This document shows positions 1 to 7,808 of a stretch of DNA of 44,020 nt, piece after piece. The stretch comes from a bacterium. Its GTDB lineage: Bacteria; Joyebacterota; Joyebacteria; Joyebacterales; Joyebacteraceae. Where the stretch lies: positions 102,911-146,930 of the forward strand of contig JAPEKQ010000004.1 in NCBI GenBank assembly GCA_029990205.1. The letters are read 5' to 3'. A program made the position numbers and the translations under genes. Within the stretch, counting starts at the first letter, position 1; every line of letters starts with the position of its first letter. Under the pieces are notes generated by a model. That model saw only the letters and a list, made by a program, of their open reading frames with translations, was not told the origin of the DNA and searched no databases.

Positions 1-720
1 ATGCCACCAGTCGCCGGCCGAACCCGGAACTGCGGGCACGCAGAGGCCGCCACTGTTGACGTCGTCAAGGAAGTACACCGTGCCGCCGTAGAAGTCGAAG
101 ATCTTGATGTTGTCAACGGCGTAGGCACCACCGACGGACGCGTAGAGACCGTCCGCATCCGACCAGGACCCGTCGGACAGGAAGCGGAAACGCGCCTCGA
201 TCGGGTTGTCAAACCCGGCCATCACGAAGCCGTACGTGCCAAGGTCGACCCAGGCGCCGCCCGGGATCGGACCGTTGTAGCCGGCGTTCATGTCCACGTA
301 GACGCCGGCCTGCTTGGCCTGCACGTACGTGTAGTCATAGCCGATCTCGCTGTCGAAGTAGTGGGCAAACGTCAGGACCGGGTAGACAGCACCGGTGACG
401 TCCGTCGCGGGGATCTCAAGACGATCATCCCAGCTGTTGCCGTAACCACCGTCAGCGTCAATCGTCTCATCGCCGCAGTACCAGTAGTCGGTACCATCAA
501 AACCCGCGGTGAAGTTCGAGACGTGGAAATGCGGAGTGGCACCAGCGGTCTCATCGATCGTCGTAAAGCCCGTAGCATCACTCATGTCCCAATACGCGTA
601 GAGCGTGTTGGCGCGATGCGGAGTCCGCATCTCGTTCGTCGAGTACTCGACCTGGAGCTTCGCCGAAGCCATGCCAACGCAAAGCACCAGAACGGCCAGC
701 GAGACTATGATCGTCCTCAT
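1..720 (-). CDS. Secreted beta-sandwich protein, C-terminus cut off by window edge
   Basis: The minus-strand frame starts at ATG 718-720 and stays open to base 1 (240 residues visible). It begins with a short basic end and a hydrophobic stretch ending at ASA, a clear Sec signal peptide. A GGAGGAGA ribosome site precedes the ATG. The mature part matches the first half of the next gene (1309-2502) closely, including the phrases MSDATGFTT, DADGGYGN, YPVLTFAHYF, YVDMNAGY, VDNIKIFDFYGG and FLDDVNSGGLC, so the two are tandem paralogues. The fold looks like a MAM/ConA-type beta-sandwich, by inference from the F-D-D and Y-W-C-G patterns. The function is unknown. The C-terminal tail, which would show whether it shares the SWG tail of its neighbour, lies outside the window. 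Confidence 0.85.
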   Translation of the reverse strand, partial: MRTIIVSLAVLVLCVGMASAKLQVEYSTNEMRTPHRANTLYAYWDMSDATGFTTIDETAGATPHFHVSNFTAGFDGTDYWYCGDETIDADGGYGNSWDDRLEIPATDVTGAVYPVLTFAHYFDSEIGYDYTYVQAKQAGVYVDMNAGYNGPIPGGAWVDLGTYGFVMAGFDNPIEARFRFLSDGSWSDADGLYASVGGAYAVDNIKIFDFYGGTVYFLDDVNSGGLCVPAVPGSAGDWWH

Positions 721-1308
721 TCTCTCTCCTCCAGCTAACGTCTGCGGCGTGCAAACCAACTCTGTCACCAATACGACCGTGTCAGCCACGATCGCTGGGG
801 CGCCGAGCGGTGTCCTGCACCGTGTGGCTCCCCTGCTGCAACTCTTCGCGCCCTCCTTCGGGAACGGGTCTGTCGTTGTGCTCTCTCGTGTCAATCCGTC
901 TGTCCGAGAGTTCCTCGACCGGCCGCCGCGTCGATCCAGTTCAGGGCCGAATGCCCCGTCCGGACCGATGCACCACGCAATCAGCGTGGCCGTACGCCTG
1001 ACTCGCTGTGCGGTCTGTCGGCAGGTCCCCTCATGCGGAGCCCAGGGAATGCCTACTCTGTGGGCGCTTTCTCCCCGACGGTGTTGCCGTCCTGAAGCAC
1101 CCGAGAACCCTCGCTACTCTGAAGTAGCATAAACCTGTCCAAATCCAATGCGACGACGGTAGGAAGTGAGCGGCGGCCATTCGGAGCGCCGGGCGGCGCG
1201 CGGGGACGCGAAGAGGCCCGCCGGACGAATCCAGCGGGCCTCCTGCTTGCTTCGATCGGGCAGCGCCTTCAGACAGGCGCTCCCGTCTGCATCATCTGCT
1301 TCAGAGAG
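721..1308. other. Intergenic region between tandem paralogues
   Basis: I see no credible gene in these 588 bases. The stretch holds the leader and presumably the promoter of the gene ending at base 1, plus a terminator at 1213-1242. An AT-richer patch at about 1125-1150 is the likeliest promoter area, but no good pair of sigma70 boxes is visible there. Confidence 0.5.
1213..1242 (-). terminator. Hairpin terminator of the 1309-2502 gene
   Basis: GAGGCCCGC (1213-1221) pairs perfectly with GCGGGCCTC (1234-1242) over 9 bp around a 12-base loop. It lies about 65 bases past the stop codon of the minus-strand gene. There is only a short TTC after the stem on that strand, so it is a GC-type hairpin without a real U-run. 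Confidence 0.6.
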
Positions 1309-2502
1309 CTAGCGGTACATGGCCTTGATGCTGCCCCAGCTGCTCTCGTTCACCGGGTTGAGCGGCACACCCTCGAACCAGACATCGTCGACATTGATGC
1401 CGGCACCACCGGCAACACCCGGGCCGCACCCGAACTCGTCGGTGTAGAAGATGATCATGTACTGCACGTTGCTGGCGGGCAGCATGGCGCTGATGTCATC
1501 GCCAACGAGACCCGCGGTACCGAAGCCGCCGCAGCCCTCGAAGTCACCCCACCAGCCGCCGAGGTTGTAGTCGACGCCGTCAACGAGAACGTGGTTGTAC
1601 CAGAAGTCACCGAGACCGGTCGGAACCTCAGCATGGACCGCGTAACGGACCGTGCAGGTCGCCGCCACACTGATGTCCACAACCGGGGTGATGAGCGCGT
1701 TGTCGAGGTTCGGCGGAATGAGGCTGGTGTCAGCATCATCACCACACCACCACGACGGGATGACGTTCGACGAGCAGACGTCGTTGACGAGATGCCACCA
1801 GTCGCCGGCCGAGCCCGGGATCATGGGCATGCAGAGGCCACCGCTGTTGACGTCATCGAGGAAGTACACGGCGCCGCCGTAGAAGTCGAAGATCTTGATG
1901 TTGTCGACGTGATAGGCGCCACCCACCGACATGTAGAGACCGTCCTCATCCGAGGTGTTGCCGTCGGAGAGGAAACGGAACCGCGCGTCGATCGGGTTGT
2001 CGTACCCAGTCATCACGAAACCGTAGGTCCCGAGATCGACCCACGTACCACCGGTGATGACACCCGTGTAGCCTGCGTTCATATCGACGTACGCGCCACC
2101 CTGCATAGCCTGCACGTACGTGAAGTCCCAGTTCAGCTCACTGCTGAAGTAGTGGGCGAACGTCAGGACCGGGTAGGTCGCGCCGGTGACATCGGTGAGC
2201 GGGATCTGCAGCCTGTCATCCCAACCGTTGCCGTAGCCGCCGTCCGCGTCATAGTCAAAGTTGCCGCACCACCAGTGGTCAGTGCCGTCGAACGGCATGT
2301 AGCTGTTGACGTGGAAGTGAGGCACCGCGGTCGCTGTGTTGTCCACGGTCGTGAAGCCCGTCGCATCGCTCATATCAAAGTAGCCGTAGAGCGTGTTGAC
2401 CCGGTTCGGCCCGCGGAACTCCGTCGCGGTATCCGTGCCTGTGAAAGCCAGCGCGGTGCCGGCAACGAGCATGACGACCAATACGATTGCGAGCGTTCTC
2501 AT
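1309..2502 (-). CDS. Secreted two-domain beta-sandwich protein with SWG-type C-terminal tail
   Basis: This 397-residue protein begins with a Sec signal peptide (hydrophobic core, then TALAF) behind a GAGGAGGGGAG ribosome site. Residues of about 30-210 and 225-385 look like two related beta-sandwich modules. Each opens with a W-W-C-G motif (DHWWCGNFD and PSWWCGDDA) and ends in a D-D-V or D-N-I strand. This suggests an internal duplication. The N-terminal module is close to the truncated gene at 1-720. The extreme C-terminus is SWGSIKAMYR, a tail also seen on the secreted proteins ending at 18517 and 30422. There is no catalytic motif I recognise. A surface or extracellular binding role is plausible but is inference only. 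A sigma70-like promoter lies about 270 bases upstream. Confidence 0.85.
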   Translation of the reverse strand: MRTLAIVLVVMLVAGTALAFTGTDTATEFRGPNRVNTLYGYFDMSDATGFTTVDNTATAVPHFHVNSYMPFDGTDHWWCGNFDYDADGGYGNGWDDRLQIPLTDVTGATYPVLTFAHYFSSELNWDFTYVQAMQGGAYVDMNAGYTGVITGGTWVDLGTYGFVMTGYDNPIDARFRFLSDGNTSDEDGLYMSVGGAYHVDNIKIFDFYGGAVYFLDDVNSGGLCMPMIPGSAGDWWHLVNDVCSSNVIPSWWCGDDADTSLIPPNLDNALITPVVDISVAATCTVRYAVHAEVPTGLGDFWYNHVLVDGVDYNLGGWWGDFEGCGGFGTAGLVGDDISAMLPASNVQYMIIFYTDEFGCGPGVAGGAGINVDDVWFEGVPLNPVNESSWGSIKAMYR

Positions 2503-2841
2503 CAGCTCTCTCCCCTCCTCTTACCGGAGCCTACGTTTGGGACGCGTCCTCTCCACTCGGGAGAGGTCACCTTCCAGACGACACCGGACCCGCGTCATGC
2601 GAGACCGGGTAGCAAAGGACGACCGAAGCAGGCAGACCTAGTTCACAGCCATGGCTCAGCCGCCCGACACCGTATGCATAGGCAGACCTCCTCAGACCTG
2701 GTCACTCGCTGTGATCCCACGACTCGACTGCTCGCGTCGCTCTCGCAAGAGAGCTCAGCACTATCAAGGTGATATTAGCACATCGTGCTGTCTTTGGCAA
2801 CTATAAATGTGACTATTGGTCAAGGATTCGTGATACACCCC
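2503..2841. other. Intergenic leader of the 1309-2502 gene
   Basis: These 339 bases hold no convincing gene. The right end (about 2760-2840) is AT-rich and holds the promoter at 2772-2800. The rest would be an unusually long untranslated leader of about 260 bases for the secreted protein. Confidence 0.5.
2772..2800 (-). promoter_or_regulatory. Sigma70-type promoter for the 1309-2502 gene
   Basis: Read on the minus strand, TTGCCA (2795-2800) and TAATAT (2772-2777) are separated by exactly 17 bases. This is a good match to the sigma70 consensus and sits in a local AT-rich patch just past the comM stop codon. Transcription would start near 2765. Confidence 0.55.
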
Positions 2842-4413
2842 TTACTTCTCTCTGCTGCACAACTTGCGGCGTTTCTGCGACTCCACTCTCCCCTCCTGGA
2901 CACCATGCGCGGTCTGGTTCCTGTATGCCAGCGCCTCGATCGCGTGGCGGCGCAGCACGTCCGATGCGCCGTCAAGATCGGCCACCGTCCGGGCCACGCG
3001 CATTGCGCGGTGATAGGCGCGTGCCGAGAGCGCCATACTGCGTGCGGCCGACCGAAGCGTGTTGAGCGCCCCATCCGAGAACACACCGAGACGACGAAGG
3101 TCACCAGCGGCCGCACCGGCATTCGTCCTCACTCCCCCGGCGGACGCGAAGCGCTCGGTCTGCGCCCCCCTCGCCCTCTCAACGCGCTTCCTCACGACCG
3201 CCGAGCTCTCACCGTCCGTCGTACTCTCGAGTTCCTCCATCGTCGGTCGGGGTACCTCGACCCGGATGTCGATCCGGTCCAGCAGGGGACCCGACACGCG
3301 TGAGCGGTACCGCCTCAGCTGAGCCGGCGTGCACGTGCACGCGCGCACCACGTCGCCGCTGTATCCGCACGGGCACGGGTTCATGCTCCCGGCCAGTGTG
3401 AACCGCGCCGGGAGCCGCGTCGTTCCCGCGGCTCGGACGATGGAGACCACCCCGTCCTCCATCGGCTGACGAAGACCCTCGAGCGCATCGCGTCGGAACT
3501 CCGGCAGCTCATCGAGGAAGAGCACGCCGCCGTGCGCGAGACTCACCTCCCCCGGCCGCGGCACGCTCCCTCCGCCGAGCAGTCCGGCCAACGAGGTCGA
3601 GTGGTGCGGGCTCCTGAACGGAGGCGCGGCCACCAGGGAGCTCCCCGGTTCGAGCAACCCGGCCACGCTGTGGATCATCGTCGCGACGACAGCGTCCTCA
3701 CGGTCGAGGCCCGGCAGGATGTCGGCGAGTCGGCGCGCGAGCATCGTCTTCCCGACGCCGGGCGGCCCGACGAACAGGATGTTGTGTCCGCCGGCCGCTG
3801 CGACCTCGAGCGCGCGCCGCGCCACAAGCTGCCCCTTCACATCGCGCAGATCCCTGAGCGCGGGCCGCTCGTTCGCACGAGGCTCCAGTGGCTCGTCCGC
3901 TGAACCGCCCGCAAGGACTCGCGCCGCCGATGAGAGGGTCGTGACCGGCAGCACTTCGAGTTCGCTCACAACCGAGGCTTCCGCGGCGTTTCCGGGCGGC
4001 ACGACGATCCCGGAAGCCCCCTCGGCGCGCGCGGCCAGCGCCATCGGAAGCACGCCCCGGACCGGGCGGGTCGATCCGTCGAGCGCAAGCTCCCCGACGA
4101 CCAGCAGTCTGCCGAGCCGGGCATGGTCCACCTGCCCGGTCGCCGCGAGCACGCTCAGGGCGATCGGCAGATCGAACGCGGCTCCTTCCTTTCGAATGTC
4201 CGCCGGCGCGAGATTGACGGTGACGCGGTCGTCCGGGAAACGGAACCCCGAGTTCCGGATGGCCGCGCCGACGCGGTCCTTCCCCTCCCGAACCGCGCTG
4301 TCGCCGAGCCCGACCGTTGAGAACGACGGAAGCCCGCGCGAGACATCGGCCTCGACCCGGACCACGAATCCCTCGACGCCGGACACAGCGCCGGAGAGCA
4401 CGACACTCAGCAT
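2842..4413 (-). CDS. comM: ComM/YifB-family AAA+ ATPase (Mg-chelatase-like)
   Basis: This 523-residue protein has the full YifB/ComM layout. An N-terminal ChlI-like domain (about 1-170) contains the family phrases VNLAP-ADIRKEG and FDLPIAL. An AAA+ domain follows, with Walker A GPPGVGKT at 216-223, a Walker B in the segment GGVLFLDELPEF and the family Cys cluster NPCPCGYSG...CTCTP. It ends in a helical C-terminal domain. In other bacteria ComM is a hexameric helicase that extends branch migration during recombination of incoming DNA in natural transformation; that role is known for the family, not shown here. The gene follows yraN by 12 bases and closes the rnhB-yraN-comM run, an order found in many bacteria. 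Length is normal (about 500). Confidence 0.95.
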   Translation of the reverse strand: MLSVVLSGAVSGVEGFVVRVEADVSRGLPSFSTVGLGDSAVREGKDRVGAAIRNSGFRFPDDRVTVNLAPADIRKEGAAFDLPIALSVLAATGQVDHARLGRLLVVGELALDGSTRPVRGVLPMALAARAEGASGIVVPPGNAAEASVVSELEVLPVTTLSSAARVLAGGSADEPLEPRANERPALRDLRDVKGQLVARRALEVAAAGGHNILFVGPPGVGKTMLARRLADILPGLDREDAVVATMIHSVAGLLEPGSSLVAAPPFRSPHHSTSLAGLLGGGSVPRPGEVSLAHGGVLFLDELPEFRRDALEGLRQPMEDGVVSIVRAAGTTRLPARFTLAGSMNPCPCGYSGDVVRACTCTPAQLRRYRSRVSGPLLDRIDIRVEVPRPTMEELESTTDGESSAVVRKRVERARGAQTERFASAGGVRTNAGAAAGDLRRLGVFSDGALNTLRSAARSMALSARAYHRAMRVARTVADLDGASDVLRRHAIEALAYRNQTAHGVQEGRVESQKRRKLCSREK

Positions 4414-4425
4414 GCGCTCCTCTCC

Positions 4426-4791
4426 TCACTCCTCCCGGAAGGCGCCCGGGAGATATCTGAGACCGAGGTCCAGACCGCCGCGAGACAGAGCGATCTCGAT
4501 GACGTCGAAACGGACCCGTGAACCCCCGGCGCCGCCGGCCGCAAGGTACCCTCGCGCCGCCGAGCGGATGTGCCGCCGCTTGGCTCGCGTGACCGCGCGC
4601 GCGGGCGACCCGCGCCGGTCGCCCCGCCGCGTCTTGACCTCCACGAACAGCACGAGTTGGCCGTCGCGAGCGATGATGTCGATCTCGCGTCCCTGATGTC
4701 GATAGCCGCGCTCGAGGATGCGGGCGCCGCGCATCTCGAGGAATCGCGCGGCGATCTCCTCGCCGAGCGCGCCGAGACTGTCTCGTGACAT
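4426..4791 (-). CDS. yraN: YraN / UPF0102 family nuclease-fold protein
   Basis: This 121-residue protein is a normal-length UPF0102 member. The N-terminal GEEIAARFLEMRGARILERGY, the central EIDIIARDG and the FVEVKTR motif form the E-D-ExK signature of the PD-(D/E)xK nuclease fold, from about residue 10 to 55. The biochemical role of the family is still poorly defined. It usually sits between rnhB and comM or next to rsmI, as here. A CGGAGAA ribosome site stands five bases before the ATG. A set of 16-base tandem repeats lies directly upstream. Confidence 0.93.
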   Translation of the reverse strand: MSRDSLGALGEEIAARFLEMRGARILERGYRHQGREIDIIARDGQLVLFVEVKTRRGDRRGSPARAVTRAKRRHIRSAARGYLAAGGAGGSRVRFDVIEIALSRGGLDLGLRYLPGAFREE

Positions 4792-4824
4792 GGTGTTCTC
4801 CGAGGGGCTGACCTCGTGAGGGGA

Positions 4825-4872
4825 GCGATCTCGCAGGGGGGCGATCTCGCCTGAGTGCGATCTCGCAGGTGG
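4825..4872. repeat. Tandem 16-bp repeat, three units, upstream of yraN
   Basis: GCGATCTCGC recurs exactly at 4825, 4841 and 4857, each followed by six variable G-rich bases, giving a period of 16. Degenerate relatives (GACCTCGTGAGGGG near 4810 and GATTCTGAGAGGGG near 4876) flank the perfect copies. The array fills most of the 99-base gap between rnhB and yraN. The period is not a multiple of three, and no reading frame crosses it convincingly. Confidence 0.75.
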
Positions 4873-4890
4873 TGTGATTCTGAGAGGGGA

Positions 4891-5889
4891 CTACCGCGAC
4901 GGGCCGAGACCCGAAGCGAGTCTGACGTAGCAGCGCTTGTAGAGCTTGCGGAGCTTCCCGAGTTCGAAGGGCGCCAGCTCGTCCTTCTGCATCGACACTC
5001 CCTTGCCCGCGAGCTCGAGCGTCTCGATGTCGGACGCGTCCATGAGGGCCGAGCGCAGCTTGCGATACAGACCGGATGGACCGGCCGAGGACTCCTCGAC
5101 TACGTGGAACGACATCCGGTGAATCGGACACGGGCCGAGACGCGTCAGCGCCGAGATGTGTTCCTCGGTGCCGTATCCCTTGTGTCGCGCGAAGCCGTAT
5201 CCGGGGTAGACCTCGTCCATCTCCACCATCAGACGGTCCCTCGTGACCTTTGCCACGATCGAGGCCGCCGCGATCGGCGCGGAACGCTGGTCGCCCTGGT
5301 GAATGGTCGACTGAGGCCACGGGGCGCCGGGGACCTCCTGCCCCCCATCGATCAGCACGTGCTCGGGGTCGACCCCGAGACCGCCGACCGCGTCGGCCAT
5401 CGCTCCCAGCGTCGCGTGGAGGATGTTGACCTCGTCGATGACCGCGTGCGACGCGCTGCCGACACCGACCGCCACGGCGTTCTCGTGAATGAGCGCGAAG
5501 AGCTCTTCACGTCGCTCGGCCGTGAGCTTCTTGGAATCGTTGAGACCGGGGAGCACGCAGTCGTGAGGGAGCACAACGGCCCCAGCGACCACGGGTCCCG
5601 CCAGCGGTCCGCGGCCCGCCTCGTCGACGCCGGCGACGAGTTCGACGCCCTCATCCCAGAGCTTCCGCTCGTGCCGCCGGAGCTCGCTCAAACGCCGGAG
5701 CTCGCGCGCTTCACGCTTGCCGGCGCGGAGAAGCCTGGCCGCGATATCGCGCACGCCTTTCCTCGGATCGCTCTCGAGCGCGCGCCACAGCGGATCACCC
5801 GTCTCGGGCTTCGCGCCTTCAACGAGCGTCTTGATATCGGAGATGTTCATGGAGGACAGATCGGTGGACTGCTCATTCTCACGGGTCAT
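4891..5889 (-). CDS. rnhB: Ribonuclease HII with N-terminal extension
   Basis: RNase HII cuts the RNA strand of RNA-DNA hybrids and removes single ribonucleotides from DNA. The catalytic core starts at about residue 87 with GVDEAGRGPLAGPV (D89, E90), followed by NDSKKLTAERRE, the LIDGG strand, the AAASIVAKVTRD motif and HKGYGTEEH. All the acidic residues expected for metal binding appear to be present. The first 85 residues (SDIKTLVEGA...ESDPRKGVRD...RHERKLW) resemble the extension of Bacillus-type RnhB, which also has the D-P-R-K phrase, so the long form is not an artefact. The start could be Met1 or Met14 (MNISDIK); neither has a strong ribosome site. A perfect hairpin separates it from rplS. 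Confidence 0.94.
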   Translation of the reverse strand: MTRENEQSTDLSSMNISDIKTLVEGAKPETGDPLWRALESDPRKGVRDIAARLLRAGKREARELRRLSELRRHERKLWDEGVELVAGVDEAGRGPLAGPVVAGAVVLPHDCVLPGLNDSKKLTAERREELFALIHENAVAVGVGSASHAVIDEVNILHATLGAMADAVGGLGVDPEHVLIDGGQEVPGAPWPQSTIHQGDQRSAPIAAASIVAKVTRDRLMVEMDEVYPGYGFARHKGYGTEEHISALTRLGPCPIHRMSFHVVEESSAGPSGLYRKLRSALMDASDIETLELAGKGVSMQKDELAPFELGKLRKLYKRCYVRLASGLGPSR

Positions 5890-5932
5890 GCGCTGCCGAT
5901 TCCCGTCGTTGGGGTGCTGCGGGGTCCAACGT

Positions 5933-5963
5933 GAACCCGCCGGCCGCAGTGGCCGGCGGGCTC
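5933..5963 (-). terminator. Strong hairpin between rplS and rnhB
   Basis: CCCGCCGGCC (5936-5945) pairs with GGCCGGCGGG (5951-5960) around a five-base loop, and flanking bases extend the stem. On the minus strand it begins about a dozen bases after the rplS stop and is followed by TTC. It could terminate or attenuate transcription before rnhB. Confidence 0.65.
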
Positions 5964-5975
5964 ACCGGATGTTCT

Positions 5976-6326
5976 CTACCTGATGTCTCGCGCCTTGGTC
6001 TTGGCGGCCTTGCCGGTCCTATCCCTGAGGTAGAACAGCTTCGCGCGACGCGCCTTGCCACGACGTGTGACTCTGACCTTCTGGACGTTCGGGGAGTTCA
6101 GCGGGAAGACCCTCTCCACGCCGATCCCGGATGCGACACGCCGCACCGTGAACGTCTCGTTCACGCCGCTGCCGCGCCTTGCGAGGACCGTGCCCTCGAA
6201 GGCCTGCGTCCGCTCCTTCGAACCCTCCCGAATGCGCACGTCGACACGCACCGTGTCGCCGATGCCAAACTCAAGGGCATCCTCGCGCATCTGCTTTGCC
6301 TCGATCTCGCGAATCTTCTCGTTCAT
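5976..6326 (-). CDS. rplS: 50S ribosomal protein L19
   Basis: The protein is 116 residues, normal for L19, which sits at the 30S-50S interface. The start is the ATG at 6324-6326 ([12 protein letters not shown]), preceded by GGGAGAA. The frame stays open upstream of it, but that part reads as a low-complexity Arg/Gly shadow of trmD. Family phrases are [50 protein letters not shown] and [20 protein letters not shown]. It follows trmD by 83 bases, in the standard rpsP-rimM-trmD-rplS order. Confidence 0.97.
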   Translation of the reverse strand: MNEKIREIEAKQMREDALEFGIGDTVRVDVRIREGSKERTQAFEGTVLARRGSGVNETFTVRRVASGIGVERVFPLNSPNVQKVRVTRRGKARRAKLFYLRDRTGKAAKTKARDIR

Positions 6327-6409
6327 CGTTGTTCTCCCACGGTTACCGGGCCGGTTGTCGTCTTCTCGGTCCGTCTCGATCCGGGTTGCCCCGACCGGCT
6401 CGGCCCGTG

Positions 6410-7222
6410 TCAGTTGTTGTCCTGCCCTGACTCTTCTTCTATCAGCTCCAGGATCAAGTGATCCTCTTCGCTCAGTTCGATCCTCTCCAGCAGTTCCGGA
6501 CGTCTCAACAGCGTCGCTCGAAGCGCCTCGGTCCTTCGCCAGATCCGGATCCTCTCGTGATTCCCCGAGAGAAGCGCCTCCGGTACCACGTCGCCCTCGA
6601 AATCCTCGGGGCGCGTGTAGACCGGCGGACCGAGCAGCCCATCGAAGTGCGAATCCGTCTCGGCGGACTCCATCGCTCCGAGGACCCCGGGCACGAGCCG
6701 CGAGACCGCGTCGACCACGATGGCCGCCGGCAGCTCGCCGCCGGTGAGGACGTAGTCCCCGACGGAGACCTCGTGCGTCGCCAGCTTGCTCACCCTCTCG
6801 TCCACACCCTTGTACCGCCCGCACACAAGGATGAGCCTCGAGCGCTCCGAGAGCTCGCGGGCCAGCTGCTGGTCAAAGAGCTGTCCCCTCGCGCTCAGGA
6901 GCACGACCGCCACGTCAGAGCTCGCCGTTGCGTCCGCACCGGTCGATACGTCAGCGTCCGCTTTCGCATCGGTACGCGCGGACGCGTCTGCGCCGCCTGC
7001 CACGTCTCTTACCGCTTCAAAGATCGGGTCGGGCTTCATCACCATCCCGCTGCCGCCACCGTACTGGTAGTCGTCCGCGGTCCGGTGCTTGTCCCTCGCG
7101 TAGTCCCTGATGTTCGTGAGCCTGATGTCGAGCAGGCCTTTCTCACGCGCCTGCTTCAGAATGCTCTCGCTCAGCGGCCCCTCGAACATCTCCGGGAAGA
7201 GCGTGAGAATGTCTATCCTCAC
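6410..7222 (-). CDS. trmD: tRNA (guanine37-N1)-methyltransferase TrmD
   Basis: TrmD makes m1G37 in tRNAs that read CNN and CGG-type codons and prevents +1 frameshifting. This 270-residue protein has the SPOUT knot signatures: [17 protein letters not shown] at the start, [28 protein letters not shown] and [14 protein letters not shown], with the C-terminal tRNA-binding domain following. Between about residues 74 and 103, right after the first domain element, lies a run rich in Ala, Asp, Thr and Ser ([20 protein letters not shown]) longer than the equivalent linker in well-known TrmDs. The knot itself looks intact. The gene is 29 bases downstream of rimM. Confidence 0.96.
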   Translation of the reverse strand: MRIDILTLFPEMFEGPLSESILKQAREKGLLDIRLTNIRDYARDKHRTADDYQYGGGSGMVMKPDPIFEAVRDVAGGADASARTDAKADADVSTGADATASSDVAVVLLSARGQLFDQQLARELSERSRLILVCGRYKGVDERVSKLATHEVSVGDYVLTGGELPAAIVVDAVSRLVPGVLGAMESAETDSHFDGLLGPPVYTRPEDFEGDVVPEALLSGNHERIRIWRRTEALRATLLRRPELLERIELSEEDHLILELIEEESGQDNN

Positions 7223-7251
7223 GGGTCCCTCCCTCGTCGGAGCCCCTCAGG

Positions 7252-7770
7252 CTATCTCAGGCCCGGAAGCAAGTGGACTTTCATCGTGCCGCCCTCGACG
7301 TCGACGTCGAGTACCACGTCGTCGATCAACGGGAGAAGCAGCTCGCCGGATTCCGTCCTCACGACAAGAACCGCGTTCGCCGGCTGGTGCATCACGTCGA
7401 CAAGTCTGCCGAGTGTTTCGCCGTCGTCCGTCAGGACCGTCATGTTGATAAGGTCCTGCACGAACCAGCGGTCTTCATCGAGCGGACCGATCTGGTCACG
7501 GGTCATCCAGACGGTTCTGGACCTGAGCTCATCAGCGTCATCGCGGGTCTCGCGTCCCTTGAATGCGATGATGAGCCGACCCTTGTGCTTGCGCACCCTC
7601 TCGACGGTGAGCATCAACTCCTCATCGTCGTTCACGCGGGTAGTGCGAAGCACCATGGCCTCAGAGACCAACTCCAGGAGGTCGGTCTTGAGATCGACGA
7701 CAACCTCGCCTGCGATGCCGTGCGGTCTCATGATGACGCCGGCCTCGACCCACTTGTCGAGTTCCTTCAT
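7252..7770 (-). CDS. rimM: Ribosome maturation factor RimM
   Basis: RimM binds S19 and helps the 30S head mature. The 172-residue length is typical. The N-terminal beta-barrel has the family phrase VEAGVIMRPHGIAGEVVVDLKTD, with VERVRKHKGRLIIAFKGRETRDDADEL in the middle. The PRC-barrel C-terminal domain reads DLINMTVLTDDGETLGRLVDVM...NAVLVVR...ELLLPLIDDVVLDVDVE. It sits between khpA and trmD, its conserved position. Confidence 0.96.
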   Translation of the reverse strand: MKELDKWVEAGVIMRPHGIAGEVVVDLKTDLLELVSEAMVLRTTRVNDDEELMLTVERVRKHKGRLIIAFKGRETRDDADELRSRTVWMTRDQIGPLDEDRWFVQDLINMTVLTDDGETLGRLVDVMHQPANAVLVVRTESGELLLPLIDDVVLDVDVEGGTMKVHLLPGLR

Positions 7771-7808
7771 CGGATCTCTCCACTTAAGTCCGACCGGCGG
7801 ACGCCTGG

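Noticed and set aside
1-738. Plus-strand open frame of 245 residues
   Set aside because: It is antisense to the truncated secreted protein, which has a signal peptide, ribosome site and close homology to the next gene.
721-1212. Promoter with TTGACA at 889-894 (minus strand)
   Set aside because: There is no acceptable -10 box at 16-18 bases.
1591-2772. Plus-strand open frame of 393 residues
   Set aside because: It reads as Val/Arg/Asp-rich sequence, the usual antisense shadow of a GC-rich gene, here 1309-2502.
3698-5320. Minus-strand open frame of 540 residues rich in Arg, Gly and Pro
   Set aside because: It crosses comM, yraN and part of rnhB in another frame and has no recognisable motif.
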